Positions 1-8,637 of a DNA stretch of 64,000 bases are shown piece after piece. This stretch comes from Chitinivibrionales bacterium (lineage in GTDB: Bacteria; Fibrobacterota; Chitinivibrionia; Chitinivibrionales; WJKA01), in NCBI GenBank assembly GCA_014728295.1, contig WJLW01000083.1, positions 85,860 through 149,859 of the forward strand. Reading direction: 5' to 3'. Under the pieces are notes generated by a model. The model worked only from the letters and a program-made list of their open reading frames with translations. It was not told the origin of the DNA and searched no databases. Made by a program: the position numbers and the translations under genes. Numbering within the stretch: position 1 is the first letter of the stretch; the number at the start of each line of letters is the position of its first letter.

Positions 1-788
1 AGTTTCGTAATGATCGGCATGAACAGGTCGGTTCCGTAGTTGGAAGAGGAATTTTGCAGCACCGCAACCACACGTTCAAAACCCATACCGGTATCGACAT
101 GTTTGGACGGCAGTTCTTCCAACTGACTTTCGGACTTGCGATTGAACTGAATGAACACCAGATTCCAGATTTCCCGATAGCGATCATTTTCGCCGTTTAC
201 GCCAAGAACCGGATCGGCAAACGTCTCTTCACGCGTTGCAGGATCACCAATATCATAGTGGATTTCGGAGCAGGGACCGCACGGCCCGGTATCCCCCATT
301 TCCCAGAAATTGTCTTTTTTGCCGAAGCGCAGTATGCGCTTTGCATCGATATCGGTTGCCGATTTCCAGATTTCGACTGCATCCTCATCTTCTTCATAGA
401 CGGTTACATACAGACGCTGCTTGTCGAGTTTCCATACCTTCGTCAACAGCTCCCAGGCCCAGGTGATGGCTTCCCGTTTGTAGTAATCGCCAAACGACCA
501 GTTGCCCAGCATCTCAAACAGGGTGTGATGGTAGTGATCGCGGCCGACTTCTTCCAGATCGTTGTGCTTGCCCGACACCCGCATGCATTTCTGTGAATTT
601 ACCGCGCGTTTCAGGCCACGCTTGTTGTCTCCCAGAAAAATGGGCTTGAACTGATTCATACCCGCATTGGTAAACATCAGCGTCGGATCGTCCTGCGGCA
701 CCACCGGCGCACTGCGCACAAAAGCATGTTCCTTTCCGGCAAAAAAGTCAATGAACTCCTGTCTGATCTCACGTGATGATTTTGGCAT
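1..788 (-). CDS. alaS: alanine--tRNA ligase, N-terminal part (runs off the window edge)
   Basis: Cytoplasmic class II synthetase that charges tRNA-Ala. The minus-strand frame is open from an ATG at 786-788 to the window edge, giving about 262 of the usual roughly 870 residues. It begins [16 protein letters not shown] and contains AlaRS signatures: [28 protein letters not shown], then [18 protein letters not shown], the class II motif 2 region, and [16 protein letters not shown]. Only the N-terminal aminoacylation core is present; the editing and C-Ala domains lie outside. It starts 18 bp after the recA stop, so the two are probably co-transcribed, as recA and alaS often are in bacteria. An AGAGGGAT stretch upstream could serve as the ribosome binding site. 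Confidence 0.95.
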   Translation of the reverse strand, partial: MPKSSREIRQEFIDFFAGKEHAFVRSAPVVPQDDPTLMFTNAGMNQFKPIFLGDNKRGLKRAVNSQKCMRVSGKHNDLEEVGRDHYHHTLFEMLGNWSFGDYYKREAITWAWELLTKVWKLDKQRLYVTVYEEDEDAVEIWKSATDIDAKRILRFGKKDNFWEMGDTGPCGPCSEIHYDIGDPATREETFADPVLGVNGENDRYREIWNLVFIQFNRKSESQLEELPSKHVDTGMGFERVVAVLQNSSSNYGTDLFMPIITK

Positions 789-806
789 AGTTGAACCAGA
801 TCCCTC

Positions 807-1874
807 TTATTTTTCTTCCTGTGTTTGGGTGGCGGGTTGGGGCTGATCGATCTCCAGTCCCAATTCAATCATGATCTTGTGCTTGATAGACTGAAGCAGG
901 TCTTCATTTTCGAGTAAAAACTCTTTGGCGCGTTCGCGCCCCTGTCCCAGGCGCTCACCTTCGAACGAAAACCACGAACCACTCTTCTCAACGACATTAT
1001 GCTCAACGGCCAGATCCAGTATATCACCAACCAGTGAGATGCCTTTGCCGTACATAATATCAAATTCGGACTCCTTGAAGGGCGGCGAGACCTTGTTTTT
1101 TACCACTTTTGCGCGCGTGCGATTACCAACCACTTTATCCCCGTCCTTTATTGCAGCAATGCGGCGCACATCGATGCGAACCGAGGAGTAAAATTTCAGT
1201 GCGTTACCCCCGGTGGTGGTTTCGGGATTGCCGAACATAACACCGATCTTCATACGCAACTGGTTGATGAAAATGAGGCAGGTCTTCGATTTCGAAATGA
1301 TACCGGTCAATTTTCGAAGCGCCTGCGACATGAGGCGCGCCTGCAGTCCAACATGTGAATCGCCCATCTCACCTTCGATTTCGGCGGCCGGAACCAGTGC
1401 GGCCACGCTGTCGATCACGATAATATCAATTGCCCCGCTGCGTACCAGTGTATCGGCAATTTCGAGGGCCTGTTCACCGGTATCCGGCTGCGAAACCAGC
1501 AGATTGTCTACATCAACGCCCAGGTTGCCGGCATAGCCTGCATCAAATGCATATTCAGCGTCGATAAGCACGGCAATGCCGCCCAGCTTCTGTGCATTGG
1601 CAATAGCATGCAACGCCAGGGTCGTCTTTCCGGATGATTCGGGGCCATATATTTCGACGATACGACCTTTGGGCAACCCGCCCACGCCCAGTGCGGCGTC
1701 CAGCGACAAGGCTCCCGTTGGAATGACATTGATTCTGGCCGTATGTGCGCCCTCATCTCCCAGACGCATGATCGCTCCTTTGCCGTGTGCTTTTTCTATC
1801 TGGCTCAATGCCTGATTAACTGCTGAGCTTTTATCCTGATTTCTGGTTGGCGCCGGAGCGCTTTTTTTTGCCAT
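807..1874 (-). CDS. recA: recombinase RecA
   Basis: Strand-exchange ATPase that forms filaments on single-stranded DNA and activates SOS cleavage reactions. The chosen start gives MAKKSAPAP and 355 residues, the usual RecA size. A GGGGAGA ribosome binding site precedes this ATG, whereas an upstream in-frame start at 1928 would add 18 atypical residues. Walker A GPESSGKT is at residues 77-84, Walker [11 protein letters not shown] near 150-160, and the DNA-binding loop L2 includes [16 protein letters not shown]. The tail is acidic and glutamine-rich, as expected. I saw no recognisable LexA box in the AT-rich 120 bp upstream. The gene sits between a Mth938-like membrane protein and alaS on the same strand. 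Confidence 0.98.
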   Translation of the reverse strand: MAKKSAPAPTRNQDKSSAVNQALSQIEKAHGKGAIMRLGDEGAHTARINVIPTGALSLDAALGVGGLPKGRIVEIYGPESSGKTTLALHAIANAQKLGGIAVLIDAEYAFDAGYAGNLGVDVDNLLVSQPDTGEQALEIADTLVRSGAIDIIVIDSVAALVPAAEIEGEMGDSHVGLQARLMSQALRKLTGIISKSKTCLIFINQLRMKIGVMFGNPETTTGGNALKFYSSVRIDVRRIAAIKDGDKVVGNRTRAKVVKNKVSPPFKESEFDIMYGKGISLVGDILDLAVEHNVVEKSGSWFSFEGERLGQGRERAKEFLLENEDLLQSIKHKIMIELGLEIDQPQPATQTQEEK

Positions 1875-1995
1875 GACATCTCCCCGGATTCTAAAAATGA
1901 AAAAAGCCAGACACCCCTTTTCGGGCATATTAATTTAAGTATTAAGAAAATATGATATGGAACAAAAATGATGGTAAGCAGCCGGAACGGGGATA

Positions 1996-2454
1996 CTATC
2001 GATTTACTTCAAGCAGAATCACAACCGGTTTATCCTGATCTCTCAGCTCATTGTAATATTCAATTGCTTCCGGTGATGACATGTATTTGATAATGAAACC
2101 CAACTCCTGCAGCGGCTGACTGTACAATGAAGCAAGCTTGAATCCTCCCTGTTCAGCGAATCCTTCACCGACAAGCAGAATCGGCGCCTCGCCCATCCGC
2201 TCTTCGGGGATACGCGTAAGCTGCTGTATGTCCTGATACCATTTTTTCTGCGTATTGGCATTATCGACTCCATCAAGCAGCGTTGCCTTACCATCTTCGT
2301 CAACGTACACATCCCAAAACGTAATGGGCAGCTTGCTGTAAATAACGAAGTTTTTGCGATACATGCCGAATTTACGGGGGGGATTGCGAACCCAGTAAAA
2401 AACACAGGCGGCCAGAAGCAGCGTGAGAAGCTTATGTTCCCAGAAAAAACGCAT
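1996..2454 (-). CDS. membrane-anchored Mth938-like (DUF498) protein
   Basis: Small protein of about 152 residues with an N-terminal membrane anchor (HKLLTLLLAACVFYWV) and a soluble domain. The C-terminal half has the pattern of the Mth938/NDUFAF3 fold: APILLVGEGF, then LGFIIKYMSSPEAIEYYNEL, then KPVVILLEV. The family is widespread and its bacterial role is unknown. ATG at 2454 is taken as the start; an in-frame TTG at 2466 would directly abut the sigma-factor stop, and neither has a strong ribosome binding site. It is tightly packed behind the sigma gene and is probably translated from the same message. The membrane anchor is unusual for this domain. Fold assignment is by motif only. Confidence 0.6.
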   Translation of the reverse strand: MRFFWEHKLLTLLLAACVFYWVRNPPRKFGMYRKNFVIYSKLPITFWDVYVDEDGKATLLDGVDNANTQKKWYQDIQQLTRIPEERMGEAPILLVGEGFAEQGGFKLASLYSQPLQELGFIIKYMSSPEAIEYYNELRDQDKPVVILLEVNR

Positions 2455-2466
2455 AAGGCCAACCAA

Positions 2467-3303
2467 TCATTGTTTCGAATCTTGCATAAACGGGTATAGC
2501 TTTGCCCGGCTGGCAGGATTTTTAAACAGCTTCCTCAGTGAACGATCGCGTATCAGCCGCACGCGCTCGCGAGTCAGATTGAGTTCCTTGCCGATTTCTT
2601 CCAGGGTGAATTGATGGGAGAAATTGAGCCCGTAATACATTCGCAGGATGCGTTCTTCACGCGAGGTTATGTTTTGCAGACAACTGTCGAGCACATTCGA
2701 CAACTCGCCGCGCTCACTGTCTTCCTCCTGGTTCGGTTCCTGCCCCAGAATATCCTGTAAGGTTTTGGTATTTTCTTCATCATTGGTATTGCCGCCCACC
2801 GATGCGTCAATCGAAAGCCCCTTCATCTTCTCTATAACTTCGACGATCTCTCGCTCGTACTCTTTAAACTCGTCCATCATGATCGTTTTATGATAGTCGC
2901 CGCAATTGGCGTCCAGCGCACGTTTGAACTTATTGACTAACGCGATTTTGTTGGGCGGCACGCGTACGGTTCCCGCCTGCTCAAAAAGCGCCTTCTGTAT
3001 CGACTGCCGGATCCACCAGACTGCATATGAAATGAACTTGACATTCATTTTAAGATTGAAGCGCTTGGCCGCTTTGAGCAATCCGATATTGCCCTCGTTG
3101 ATGAGCTCCAGGTAGCTGAGCCCCCGGCCGCGATAGCGGCGAGCCACACTCACCACAAATCTGAGATTTGTGGAAATCAATTTATCAATAGCGCCTTTTT
3201 TATCTTTTTTAACGTCCTTGACCAGCTCACGCTCCTCTTCGTCGGTCAGAACCTGATAGCGATTTATATCTCTGAAATACAGTGCTTCGGTTTTCGTTCT
3301 CAT
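2467..3303 (-). CDS. RNA polymerase sigma-70 factor, short primary-type (RpoD/RpoS-like)
   Basis: Sigma factor of 278 residues. Region 2 is strongly conserved: LISTNLRFVVSVARRY, ELINEGNIGLLKAAKRF, and the -10 recognition stretch FISYAVWWIRQSIQKAL. Region 3 begins near VRVPPNKIALVNKFKRAL. Region 4 ends with the helix-turn-helix FTLEEIGKELNLTRERVRLI, followed by RDRSLRKL. It lacks region 1.1 and the non-conserved insert, as do the short principal sigma factors of the Bacteroidetes/Fibrobacter group. It could be the housekeeping factor or a group 2 factor; the window cannot decide. The start ATG at 3301-3303 has no visible Shine-Dalgarno sequence and follows a TATACT box very closely. glgC lies 87 bp upstream on the same strand. 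Confidence 0.93.
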   Translation of the reverse strand: MRTKTEALYFRDINRYQVLTDEEERELVKDVKKDKKGAIDKLISTNLRFVVSVARRYRGRGLSYLELINEGNIGLLKAAKRFNLKMNVKFISYAVWWIRQSIQKALFEQAGTVRVPPNKIALVNKFKRALDANCGDYHKTIMMDEFKEYEREIVEVIEKMKGLSIDASVGGNTNDEENTKTLQDILGQEPNQEEDSERGELSNVLDSCLQNITSREERILRMYYGLNFSHQFTLEEIGKELNLTRERVRLIRDRSLRKLFKNPASRAKLYPFMQDSKQ

Positions 3304-3314
3304 AGTCGGATAAA

Positions 3315-3320
3315 AGTATA
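3315..3320 (-). promoter_or_regulatory. candidate -10 box of the sigma-factor gene
   Basis: The minus strand reads TATACT here, ending 11 bp before the ATG at 3303. Initiation 6-7 bp downstream would leave a leader of only about five nucleotides. No convincing -35 hexamer is seen 16-18 bp upstream. The same TATACT hexamer occurs in better-formed promoters elsewhere in the window. Confidence 0.35.
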
Positions 3321-3390
3321 AAGCCTTTTAGTTTAAGCGCTTTAAAATTAGTCGGTTGTAGTTAAGTATACATTACATTTCTTGAATCGG

Positions 3391-4665
3391 CTACATTGAT
3401 GCGAGGGGATTACTTGACGGTCTGCTCAAAACGGTAATGTTATCCTCGCCGACAAAAAATCGTTTTTTGTCATGCTCATTATCAAAGCCGATTTTTGTTC
3501 CCGGGGCAACGTGAACTCCCCGGTCGATGATCGCTTTTTTAACCTGCGCGCCTTCGCCAATGACTACATTCGGAAACAGAATGGAATCCTCAACGACGGC
3601 GCCGCTGTGCACAACAACATTTCGGGAGAGTATGGAGCGAGCTATTTTACCGCCCCTTACAATGCTGCCTCCGGCCACGATTGAGTCCAGGGCCTCACCG
3701 ATACGTTTATTGTTACCCTGTCCGGCGCAAACAAATTTGGCCGGCGGCGATTGTCCCGGCGCAGTACGAATGGGCCAGGCTTCGTTATATAAATTAATCT
3801 TCGGCTCAACATTTCTCAACGTCATGCTGGCGGCATAATAGGCTTTCAGGCTGCCGACGTCTTCCCAGTAAGAACTCTGCTCGGGAGATTCGCCGGGGAT
3901 CCTATTGTTACTGAAATCATATACATAGACAGGATATTCATTATAAAGATGCGGGATAACGTCCTTGCCGAAATCGTGCGAAGATTTTATCTGGTTTGCG
4001 TCCTGCAATAGTTGACGAACCAGAAATTGACGGTTGAAAATGTAGTTGCCCATAGAAACCAGCGCCAGTTGCGGATTGAATGGTACCGGTTTGGGCCGTT
4101 CAGGCTTTTCTTCAAAACCGATCATGCGCCCGTTGTTGTCGATTTCGATAATTCCAAATGTGTTGGCAGCTTCTTCGATGGGTTTGGGAATTGCAGACAC
4201 CGTTGCCACAGCACCGACATTGCGATGAAAATCAAGCATTTGTGAGATATCCATTTTGTAAATATGGTCGGCGCCGAATACTGCAACATAATCCGGATTC
4301 TCATCTTCGATCAGATTGATGTTCTGAAAGACGGCATCGGCCGTACCCCGATACCATACTTTGCCGGTGCGCATCTGCGCGGGTACGGCATCGATATACT
4401 GCCCCAGCATGCGATTAAGATTCCAGCCGGTGGCCAGATGCTTGATGAGCGAGTCTGCTTTGAACTGAGTCAGCACCTTAATTTTAAAAATGCCCGAATT
4501 GATAAAGTTGTTCAGCACAAAATCTATGATACGGTATTTGCCGCCGAAATTGACCGCAGGCTTTGCGCGTTCACTGGTCAGCGGATATAAACGTGAGCCC
4601 TCCCCCCCGGCCATGATCATCCCCAGAACATTCGGATAGCCTATTGCTGATAAAAAAGAGTTCAT
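3391..4665 (-). CDS. glgC: glucose-1-phosphate adenylyltransferase (ADP-glucose pyrophosphorylase)
   Basis: Makes ADP-glucose from ATP and glucose-1-phosphate, the committed step of glycogen synthesis. The protein has 424 residues from the ATG at 4665; a GTG two codons upstream is less likely because AGGTG sits in ribosome-binding position for the ATG. The nucleotide-binding signature MIMAGGEGSRLYPLT is near residues 16-30, followed by ERAKPAVNFGGKYRIIDF. Further family blocks are YRGTADAVFQN, VFGADHIYKMD, GIIEID and FEEKPERPKP. The C-terminal part is a left-handed beta-helix with repeats such as GGSIVRGGKIARSILSRNVVVHSGAVVEDSIL. No glycogen synthase or branching enzyme is nearby. Confidence 0.96.
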   Translation of the reverse strand: MNSFLSAIGYPNVLGMIMAGGEGSRLYPLTSERAKPAVNFGGKYRIIDFVLNNFINSGIFKIKVLTQFKADSLIKHLATGWNLNRMLGQYIDAVPAQMRTGKVWYRGTADAVFQNINLIEDENPDYVAVFGADHIYKMDISQMLDFHRNVGAVATVSAIPKPIEEAANTFGIIEIDNNGRMIGFEEKPERPKPVPFNPQLALVSMGNYIFNRQFLVRQLLQDANQIKSSHDFGKDVIPHLYNEYPVYVYDFSNNRIPGESPEQSSYWEDVGSLKAYYAASMTLRNVEPKINLYNEAWPIRTAPGQSPPAKFVCAGQGNNKRIGEALDSIVAGGSIVRGGKIARSILSRNVVVHSGAVVEDSILFPNVVIGEGAQVKKAIIDRGVHVAPGTKIGFDNEHDKKRFFVGEDNITVLSRPSSNPLASM

Positions 4666-4774
4666 GCGCACCTGAGACTTTTTGAAAGGAGCGAATTCAT
4701 CGGGAGCAGCGCAGTGAGCTGTAGATCAGTCACCCTGCCAATGCTGCGTGTGCTCGATCGAAAAAAACGCCAGT

Positions 4775-4802
4775 AAAATACACATTACATACTCTGATTC
4801 AA
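4775..4802 (-). promoter_or_regulatory. candidate glgC promoter
   Basis: Minus strand TTGAAT (4802-4797), 16 bp spacer, TATTTT (4780-4775). It would give a leader of about 100 nucleotides before glgC. The -35 hexamer is the same TTGAAT seen in promoters at 15181-15209 and 49452-49480. The assignment is by pattern only. Confidence 0.4.
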
Positions 4803-4849
4803 AATTTTTCTCAGCAAGGTGCTTGCCGCCTCATGCGCCATATCTTCTA

Positions 4850-4878
4850 TTGACAAAAAAATTGCCACAATGGATATT
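4850..4878 (+). promoter_or_regulatory. candidate promoter of the flotillin (nfeD-floA) operon
   Basis: TTGACA at 4850-4855, 17 bp spacer, GATATT at 4873-4878. The -35 is a consensus match and the -10 is imperfect. Initiation would fall at or next to the ATG at 4886, so the transcript would be leaderless or nearly so. It may instead be a chance match. Confidence 0.35.
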
Positions 4879-4885
4879 TTAGGGC

Positions 4886-6430
4886 ATGATTTCCGCAATT
4901 CAACCACTGTTGCTTGTCGTGTGCGTTGCTGCCGCGCTTCGGGGCGACACCGGTACAACCATTTCCGACTCCGGCACACCTGCTCAAGCCAGCGGCATCA
5001 CCCTTGCCGCAACGGCAGACCAAACCAGTGGCAGTGCCCGGGCCGATACTACCAAAATAAAAATCTATGTCGTGCCAATCCAGGGAACTATTGAGCCGGG
5101 AATGGCTGCGTTTCTGGGGCGTGCATTTCGTGACATCAATCCAACCGACAATACGCTGATTATTATTGAGATGGATTCGTTCGGCGGCAGGGTTGACGCA
5201 GCCTTTCAAATGGTCGACACATTGCTTAATGCGACCGGCAATCTGGTTGCCTATGTTAAAACAAAAGCCATATCCGCCGGAGCGATGATTGCCCTTGCCT
5301 GCGACAACCTGGTGATGAGAACCGGAACGACCCTTGGAGATTGCGAGCCGATCATCCAGACTCAAGAGGGACCGCAAAGTGTTGGGGAGAAAATCCAGTC
5401 TCCCTTGCGCGCCAAATTCAGAACCATGGCCCGGCAAAACGGCTATCCTATCGCCTTGTCGGAAGCGATGGTCAGCAAGGACCACGTCGTCTATCGTATA
5501 ACAACAGAAGATACGGTACTCTACCTGGACTCACTCACCTATGCGGAGTTGCCCGAGCAGAAAAAAAATGAAGTTATCTCCCGCAAAACAATTGTTGCAC
5601 GCGGCAAGCTGCTCACCATGGACGATGTCGAGGCGCATCGCTTCGGCTTCTCAAGCATGTCGGTGGAATCGATACCCGACATGCTTGAGAAAATGGATAT
5701 CACCGACTACGAGCTGGTGCGCATCGAAGAAAACTGGTCGGAAAACTTTGTACGCTACCTGAGCAAAATAGCCCCGCTGCTTATGCTGGTCGGCATGGCC
5801 GCGCTCTATCTCGAAATTCGCACACCCGGATTTGGTGTTCCCGGCATTATCGGCATCATCAGCCTTTCGTTGGTGTTCTTCGGTCAACACGCAGTCGGAC
5901 TGGCTGATTATTCGGAACTGCTGCTTATTGTACTGGGCATTGTGCTCCTGGCAATGGAGGTGTTTGTTATCCCCGGCTTTGGCATTGCGGGCATTGCCGG
6001 ACTGGCATGTATCGCCATAGGCATGATCCTGTCGCTGCAGGATTTTGTCATCCCCCGCCCCGACATGCCCTGGCAGGCGGAGCTTTTGCTTAAAAATACC
6101 GCGCTGGTGTTTGCCAGCCTTATCGGCTCGTTCCTTCTGGTATTTCTAGTCTTGCGTTATGCCTTTCCCCGAGTTTCCAAATTTGTTTCCGGCCCCTATC
6201 TCGAAGCGACATTATCCCAGGCTCACGCCGATTCTCAATCGTCGGCTGGGGTGGCAATCGGAGATTCGGGCACGGTAAAAACAGCTCTGCGTCCTTGCGG
6301 CAAGGTGAAAATCGGTAAAAAAGTCGTCGACGCCGTTGCAGAAGGCGATTTCATCGAAACCGACACCGAAGTCACAGTCATTCAGGCAACCCGCAATAAA
6401 ATCGTCGTATCCAGAAAGGCGCGCGAGTGA
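4886..6430 (+). CDS. NfeD family membrane protein with ClpP-class protease domain (long form)
   Basis: 514 residues. A signal peptide (about 1-19) is followed by a ClpP/crotonase-fold serine protease domain (about 55-265), four or five membrane helices (about 295-430) and a C-terminal NfeD OB-fold domain (about 445-514). In archaeal homologues a Ser-Lys dyad cleaves the C-terminal region of a stomatin partner. Here the serine matches S130 in AISAGAMIALACDN, and K169 is a plausible partner lysine. Glycine-rich DSFGGRVDAAFQMVDTL forms the oxyanion-side strand. The stop overlaps the GTG start of the short NfeD gene, and FloA follows, so the three likely act together in ordered membrane domains. 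Confidence 0.9.
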   Translation: MISAIQPLLLVVCVAAALRGDTGTTISDSGTPAQASGITLAATADQTSGSARADTTKIKIYVVPIQGTIEPGMAAFLGRAFRDINPTDNTLIIIEMDSFGGRVDAAFQMVDTLLNATGNLVAYVKTKAISAGAMIALACDNLVMRTGTTLGDCEPIIQTQEGPQSVGEKIQSPLRAKFRTMARQNGYPIALSEAMVSKDHVVYRITTEDTVLYLDSLTYAELPEQKKNEVISRKTIVARGKLLTMDDVEAHRFGFSSMSVESIPDMLEKMDITDYELVRIEENWSENFVRYLSKIAPLLMLVGMAALYLEIRTPGFGVPGIIGIISLSLVFFGQHAVGLADYSELLLIVLGIVLLAMEVFVIPGFGIAGIAGLACIAIGMILSLQDFVIPRPDMPWQAELLLKNTALVFASLIGSFLLVFLVLRYAFPRVSKFVSGPYLEATLSQAHADSQSSAGVAIGDSGTVKTALRPCGKVKIGKKVVDAVAEGDFIETDTEVTVIQATRNKIVVSRKARE

Positions 6431-6900
6431 ACACGCAGCTTATCGTAGCGATAGTCATGCAGCTACTCGGGGTGATAGTTATTATCGCCGAATTCATTTT
6501 GCCTTCCGCCGGTTTGTTGACCGTTGCCGCCCTGGGGCTGTTCGGCTATTCACTCTACATCGCATTTGCAAAGATTTCCACCTCAACCGGATTCATCTTT
6601 GCCGCACTTGACGTTATTCTAATTCCGGTTTCGGTGTTGATTGGTCTCAAAATCCTGGCAAAATCCAACGTAACCCATAAAACAAGCCTGCAGGGAACGG
6701 CGTCTCAATCGGACAATTTCAAAGCATACCTCGGCAAGGAAGGTGTTGTACTCTCCGATCTGCGTCCCTCCGGAATGGCAACAATCGAAGGCAAGCGAGT
6801 TGATGTTGTGACACACGGGGAGTATATTGAAGAGCATTCACCGGTAATTGTCACTGAAATTGCCGGCAATCAAATAGTGGTTGAACTCAAGGAGAGCTAA
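6427..6900 (+). CDS. NfeD family protein, short form
   Basis: 157 residues starting with GTG at 6427, overlapping the upstream stop as GTGA (translational coupling). The N-terminal half holds two or three hydrophobic helices (LIVAIVMQLLGVIVIIAEFI, then LTVAALGLFGYSLYIAF). The C-terminal half is the NfeD beta-barrel, ending GKRVDVVTHGEYIEEHSPVIV then EIAGNQIVVEL, closely parallel to the end of the preceding long NfeD (VVDAVAEGDFIETDTEVTVI). The protease domain is absent. Short NfeD proteins are partners of flotillin-like proteins, and floA follows 30 bp later. Confidence 0.88.
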   Translation: MNTQLIVAIVMQLLGVIVIIAEFILPSAGLLTVAALGLFGYSLYIAFAKISTSTGFIFAALDVILIPVSVLIGLKILAKSNVTHKTSLQGTASQSDNFKAYLGKEGVVLSDLRPSGMATIEGKRVDVVTHGEYIEEHSPVIVTEIAGNQIVVELKES

Positions 6901-6930
6901 CCCCGGAAAATCAACGAAAGGTTATCACTT

Positions 6931-7923
6931 ATGCCTCCAATGTTAATGGTCATACTTATCGGGATTTTAGGTGTTGCGGTTCTGGTGCTGCTGTTCATTG
7001 TCGGCTCATCGGTGTCGCTGTGGATCCAGGCCCTGATCTCCAACGCGCATGTCGGTTTGCTCAACATTGTCTTTATGCGTCTGCGTAAAGTTCCGCCGAA
7101 ATTGATTGTCGAATCCAAGATCATGGCGGTCAAGGCAGGTTTGATGCTATCAACCGACGCACTCGAATCACACTACCTGGCCGGCGGTAATGTGCTGCGC
7201 GTTGTGCAGGCGCTGATCGCCGCCGACAAAGCCAATATCGAACTGACCTTTGATCGATGCGTAGCCATCGACCTGGCCGGACGCAATGTGCTGGAAGCGG
7301 TGCAGATGAGTGTCAATCCCAAAGTTATCGAGACGCCACTCGTCGCTGCCGTCGCCAAAGACGGCATACAACTTAAAGCCATATCGCGCGTAACCGTGCG
7401 CGCCAACATCGATCGTCTGGTTGGCGGCGCGGGCGAAGACACGATCCTGGCGCGCGTGGGCGAAGGCATCGTAACCACAATCGGCTCGGCGGTAACGCAC
7501 AAAGAGGTGCTCGAAAACCCCGACTCGATATCGAAAGTTGTGCTTAAGAAAGGCCTGGATGCGGGCACCGCGTTCGAGATTCTCTCAATCGACATAGCAG
7601 ATGTTGACGTCGGCAAAAACATCGGCGCCGAACTCGAAACCGACCGCGCCGAGGCCGACAAAAAGATTGCCCAGGCCAAGGCGGAAGAGCGTCGCGCCAT
7701 GGCCATTGCCGCCGAGCAGGAGATGATTGCCCGCGTTCAGGAAATGCGCGCCAAAGTCGTACAGGCCGAGGCCGAAGTGCCGCTGGCCATGGCAGAAGCA
7801 TTTCGCAACGGTCAGTTGGGCGTCATGGACTACTACCGTATGCAAAATGTCAACGCCGATACGCAAATGCGCAATACCATCGGCGGTAAGCCGGACCAAC
7901 AGAAAGACGAGAATAATTCCTGA
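6931..7923 (+). CDS. floA: flotillin-like protein FloA
   Basis: 330 residues. An N-terminal membrane hairpin (about 2-27) is followed by an SPFH-type domain, then an Ala/Glu-rich coiled coil. Characteristic stretches are [59 protein letters not shown] and [19 protein letters not shown], with the conserved end [19 protein letters not shown]. Family members scaffold functional membrane microdomains and affect fluidity, signalling and cell shape. AAAGG lies 8-12 bp before the ATG. It directly follows two NfeD genes; the next reading frame overlaps its stop by one base, so all four genes form one operon. Confidence 0.95.
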   Translation: MPPMLMVILIGILGVAVLVLLFIVGSSVSLWIQALISNAHVGLLNIVFMRLRKVPPKLIVESKIMAVKAGLMLSTDALESHYLAGGNVLRVVQALIAADKANIELTFDRCVAIDLAGRNVLEAVQMSVNPKVIETPLVAAVAKDGIQLKAISRVTVRANIDRLVGGAGEDTILARVGEGIVTTIGSAVTHKEVLENPDSISKVVLKKGLDAGTAFEILSIDIADVDVGKNIGAELETDRAEADKKIAQAKAEERRAMAIAAEQEMIARVQEMRAKVVQAEAEVPLAMAEAFRNGQLGVMDYYRMQNVNADTQMRNTIGGKPDQQKDENNS

Positions 7924-8528
7924 TGGATTTTGATTCTCTTAAAACGGTCATATGGCTCGTGCTGCTTGTGGCATGGGCCATATCTTCGGCCGTACGCAAT
8001 AATGCCAAGCAAAAGAAGCTGCAGGAGAAAAAGCAGCAAAACACCCGGCCTCAGGAGCACGCCGGAGGGCAGCGGCAGCAGATGCGGACCAATCCGCAGG
8101 AACGACAATCGTCTTCCGCACCGAAGCGACTGGAAAAAACTCCAGCCCACAACAGAGAAAACAAGGCAAAAAATCCACTGGAGTCACTTTTCGAATCGCT
8201 TGGTGAGGCAATTCGGCAGGATTTGCCCGGTACACCCGTCGAGCCGATTGACGTTCTCAAAAAAAAGAAAGAGCATGAAGCGGCGCGCCGGGATAAAATG
8301 CGGGAACGCGCCAGAAGAAAAGTTGAACACGTATATCTGGACGAGCTTCCGCCGCCGCCCCCGCCCAAGAAACAATCTCCGACCTCACAGCCGCGCAATC
8401 GCGCAGAAACCTCAGGACTGTACCTGGGCGGCATCTCAGCAGACGCGTCAATCGACCAGCTCCAAAGGGCGATAATCTGGTCGGAGATACTGGACAAACC
8501 GGTCAGCATGCGGCAATCTGAACGGTGA
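7923..8528 (+). CDS. hypothetical membrane-anchored protein, fourth gene of the flotillin operon
   Basis: 201 residues. The ATG overlaps the floA stop (TGATG), which indicates translational coupling. One N-terminal membrane helix (about 6-22, VIWLVLLVAWAISSAV) is followed by a highly charged, Lys/Arg/Gln-rich and proline-rich cytoplasmic tail containing PPPPPPKK near residue 140. A short hydrophobic-acidic segment PLESLFESLGEAI and a C-terminal segment near 160-195 look like the only ordered parts. I recognise no family. Its place after NfeD and FloA suggests an adaptor that tethers cytoplasmic partners to flotillin domains; this is inference. Confidence 0.8.
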   Translation: MDFDSLKTVIWLVLLVAWAISSAVRNNAKQKKLQEKKQQNTRPQEHAGGQRQQMRTNPQERQSSSAPKRLEKTPAHNRENKAKNPLESLFESLGEAIRQDLPGTPVEPIDVLKKKKEHEAARRDKMRERARRKVEHVYLDELPPPPPPKKQSPTSQPRNRAETSGLYLGGISADASIDQLQRAIIWSEILDKPVSMRQSER

Positions 8529-8637
8529 CGTGCGATGCGGGCTTGCATCGTGATTGCTGGATTTGCTTTTCAATCTATTTCACAATCGGCTTCTTCACCA
8601 GCGTGAAGCAGCCGTATTTTATGTCAGGAGCAAAATT

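Noticed and set aside
54..596. Plus-strand 180-codon open frame
   Set aside because: It is antisense to the alaS N-terminal region, whose minus-strand translation is unmistakable.
1875..1995. LexA/SOS box before recA
   Set aside because: No clear palindromic SOS motif of known type was found in the AT-rich upstream sequence.
8531..8620. Small hairpins (CGATGC/GCATCG and CTTCAC/GTGAAG) before asd as a terminator or riboswitch
   Set aside because: Stems are six base pairs without a T tract, and the region is too short for a lysine riboswitch.
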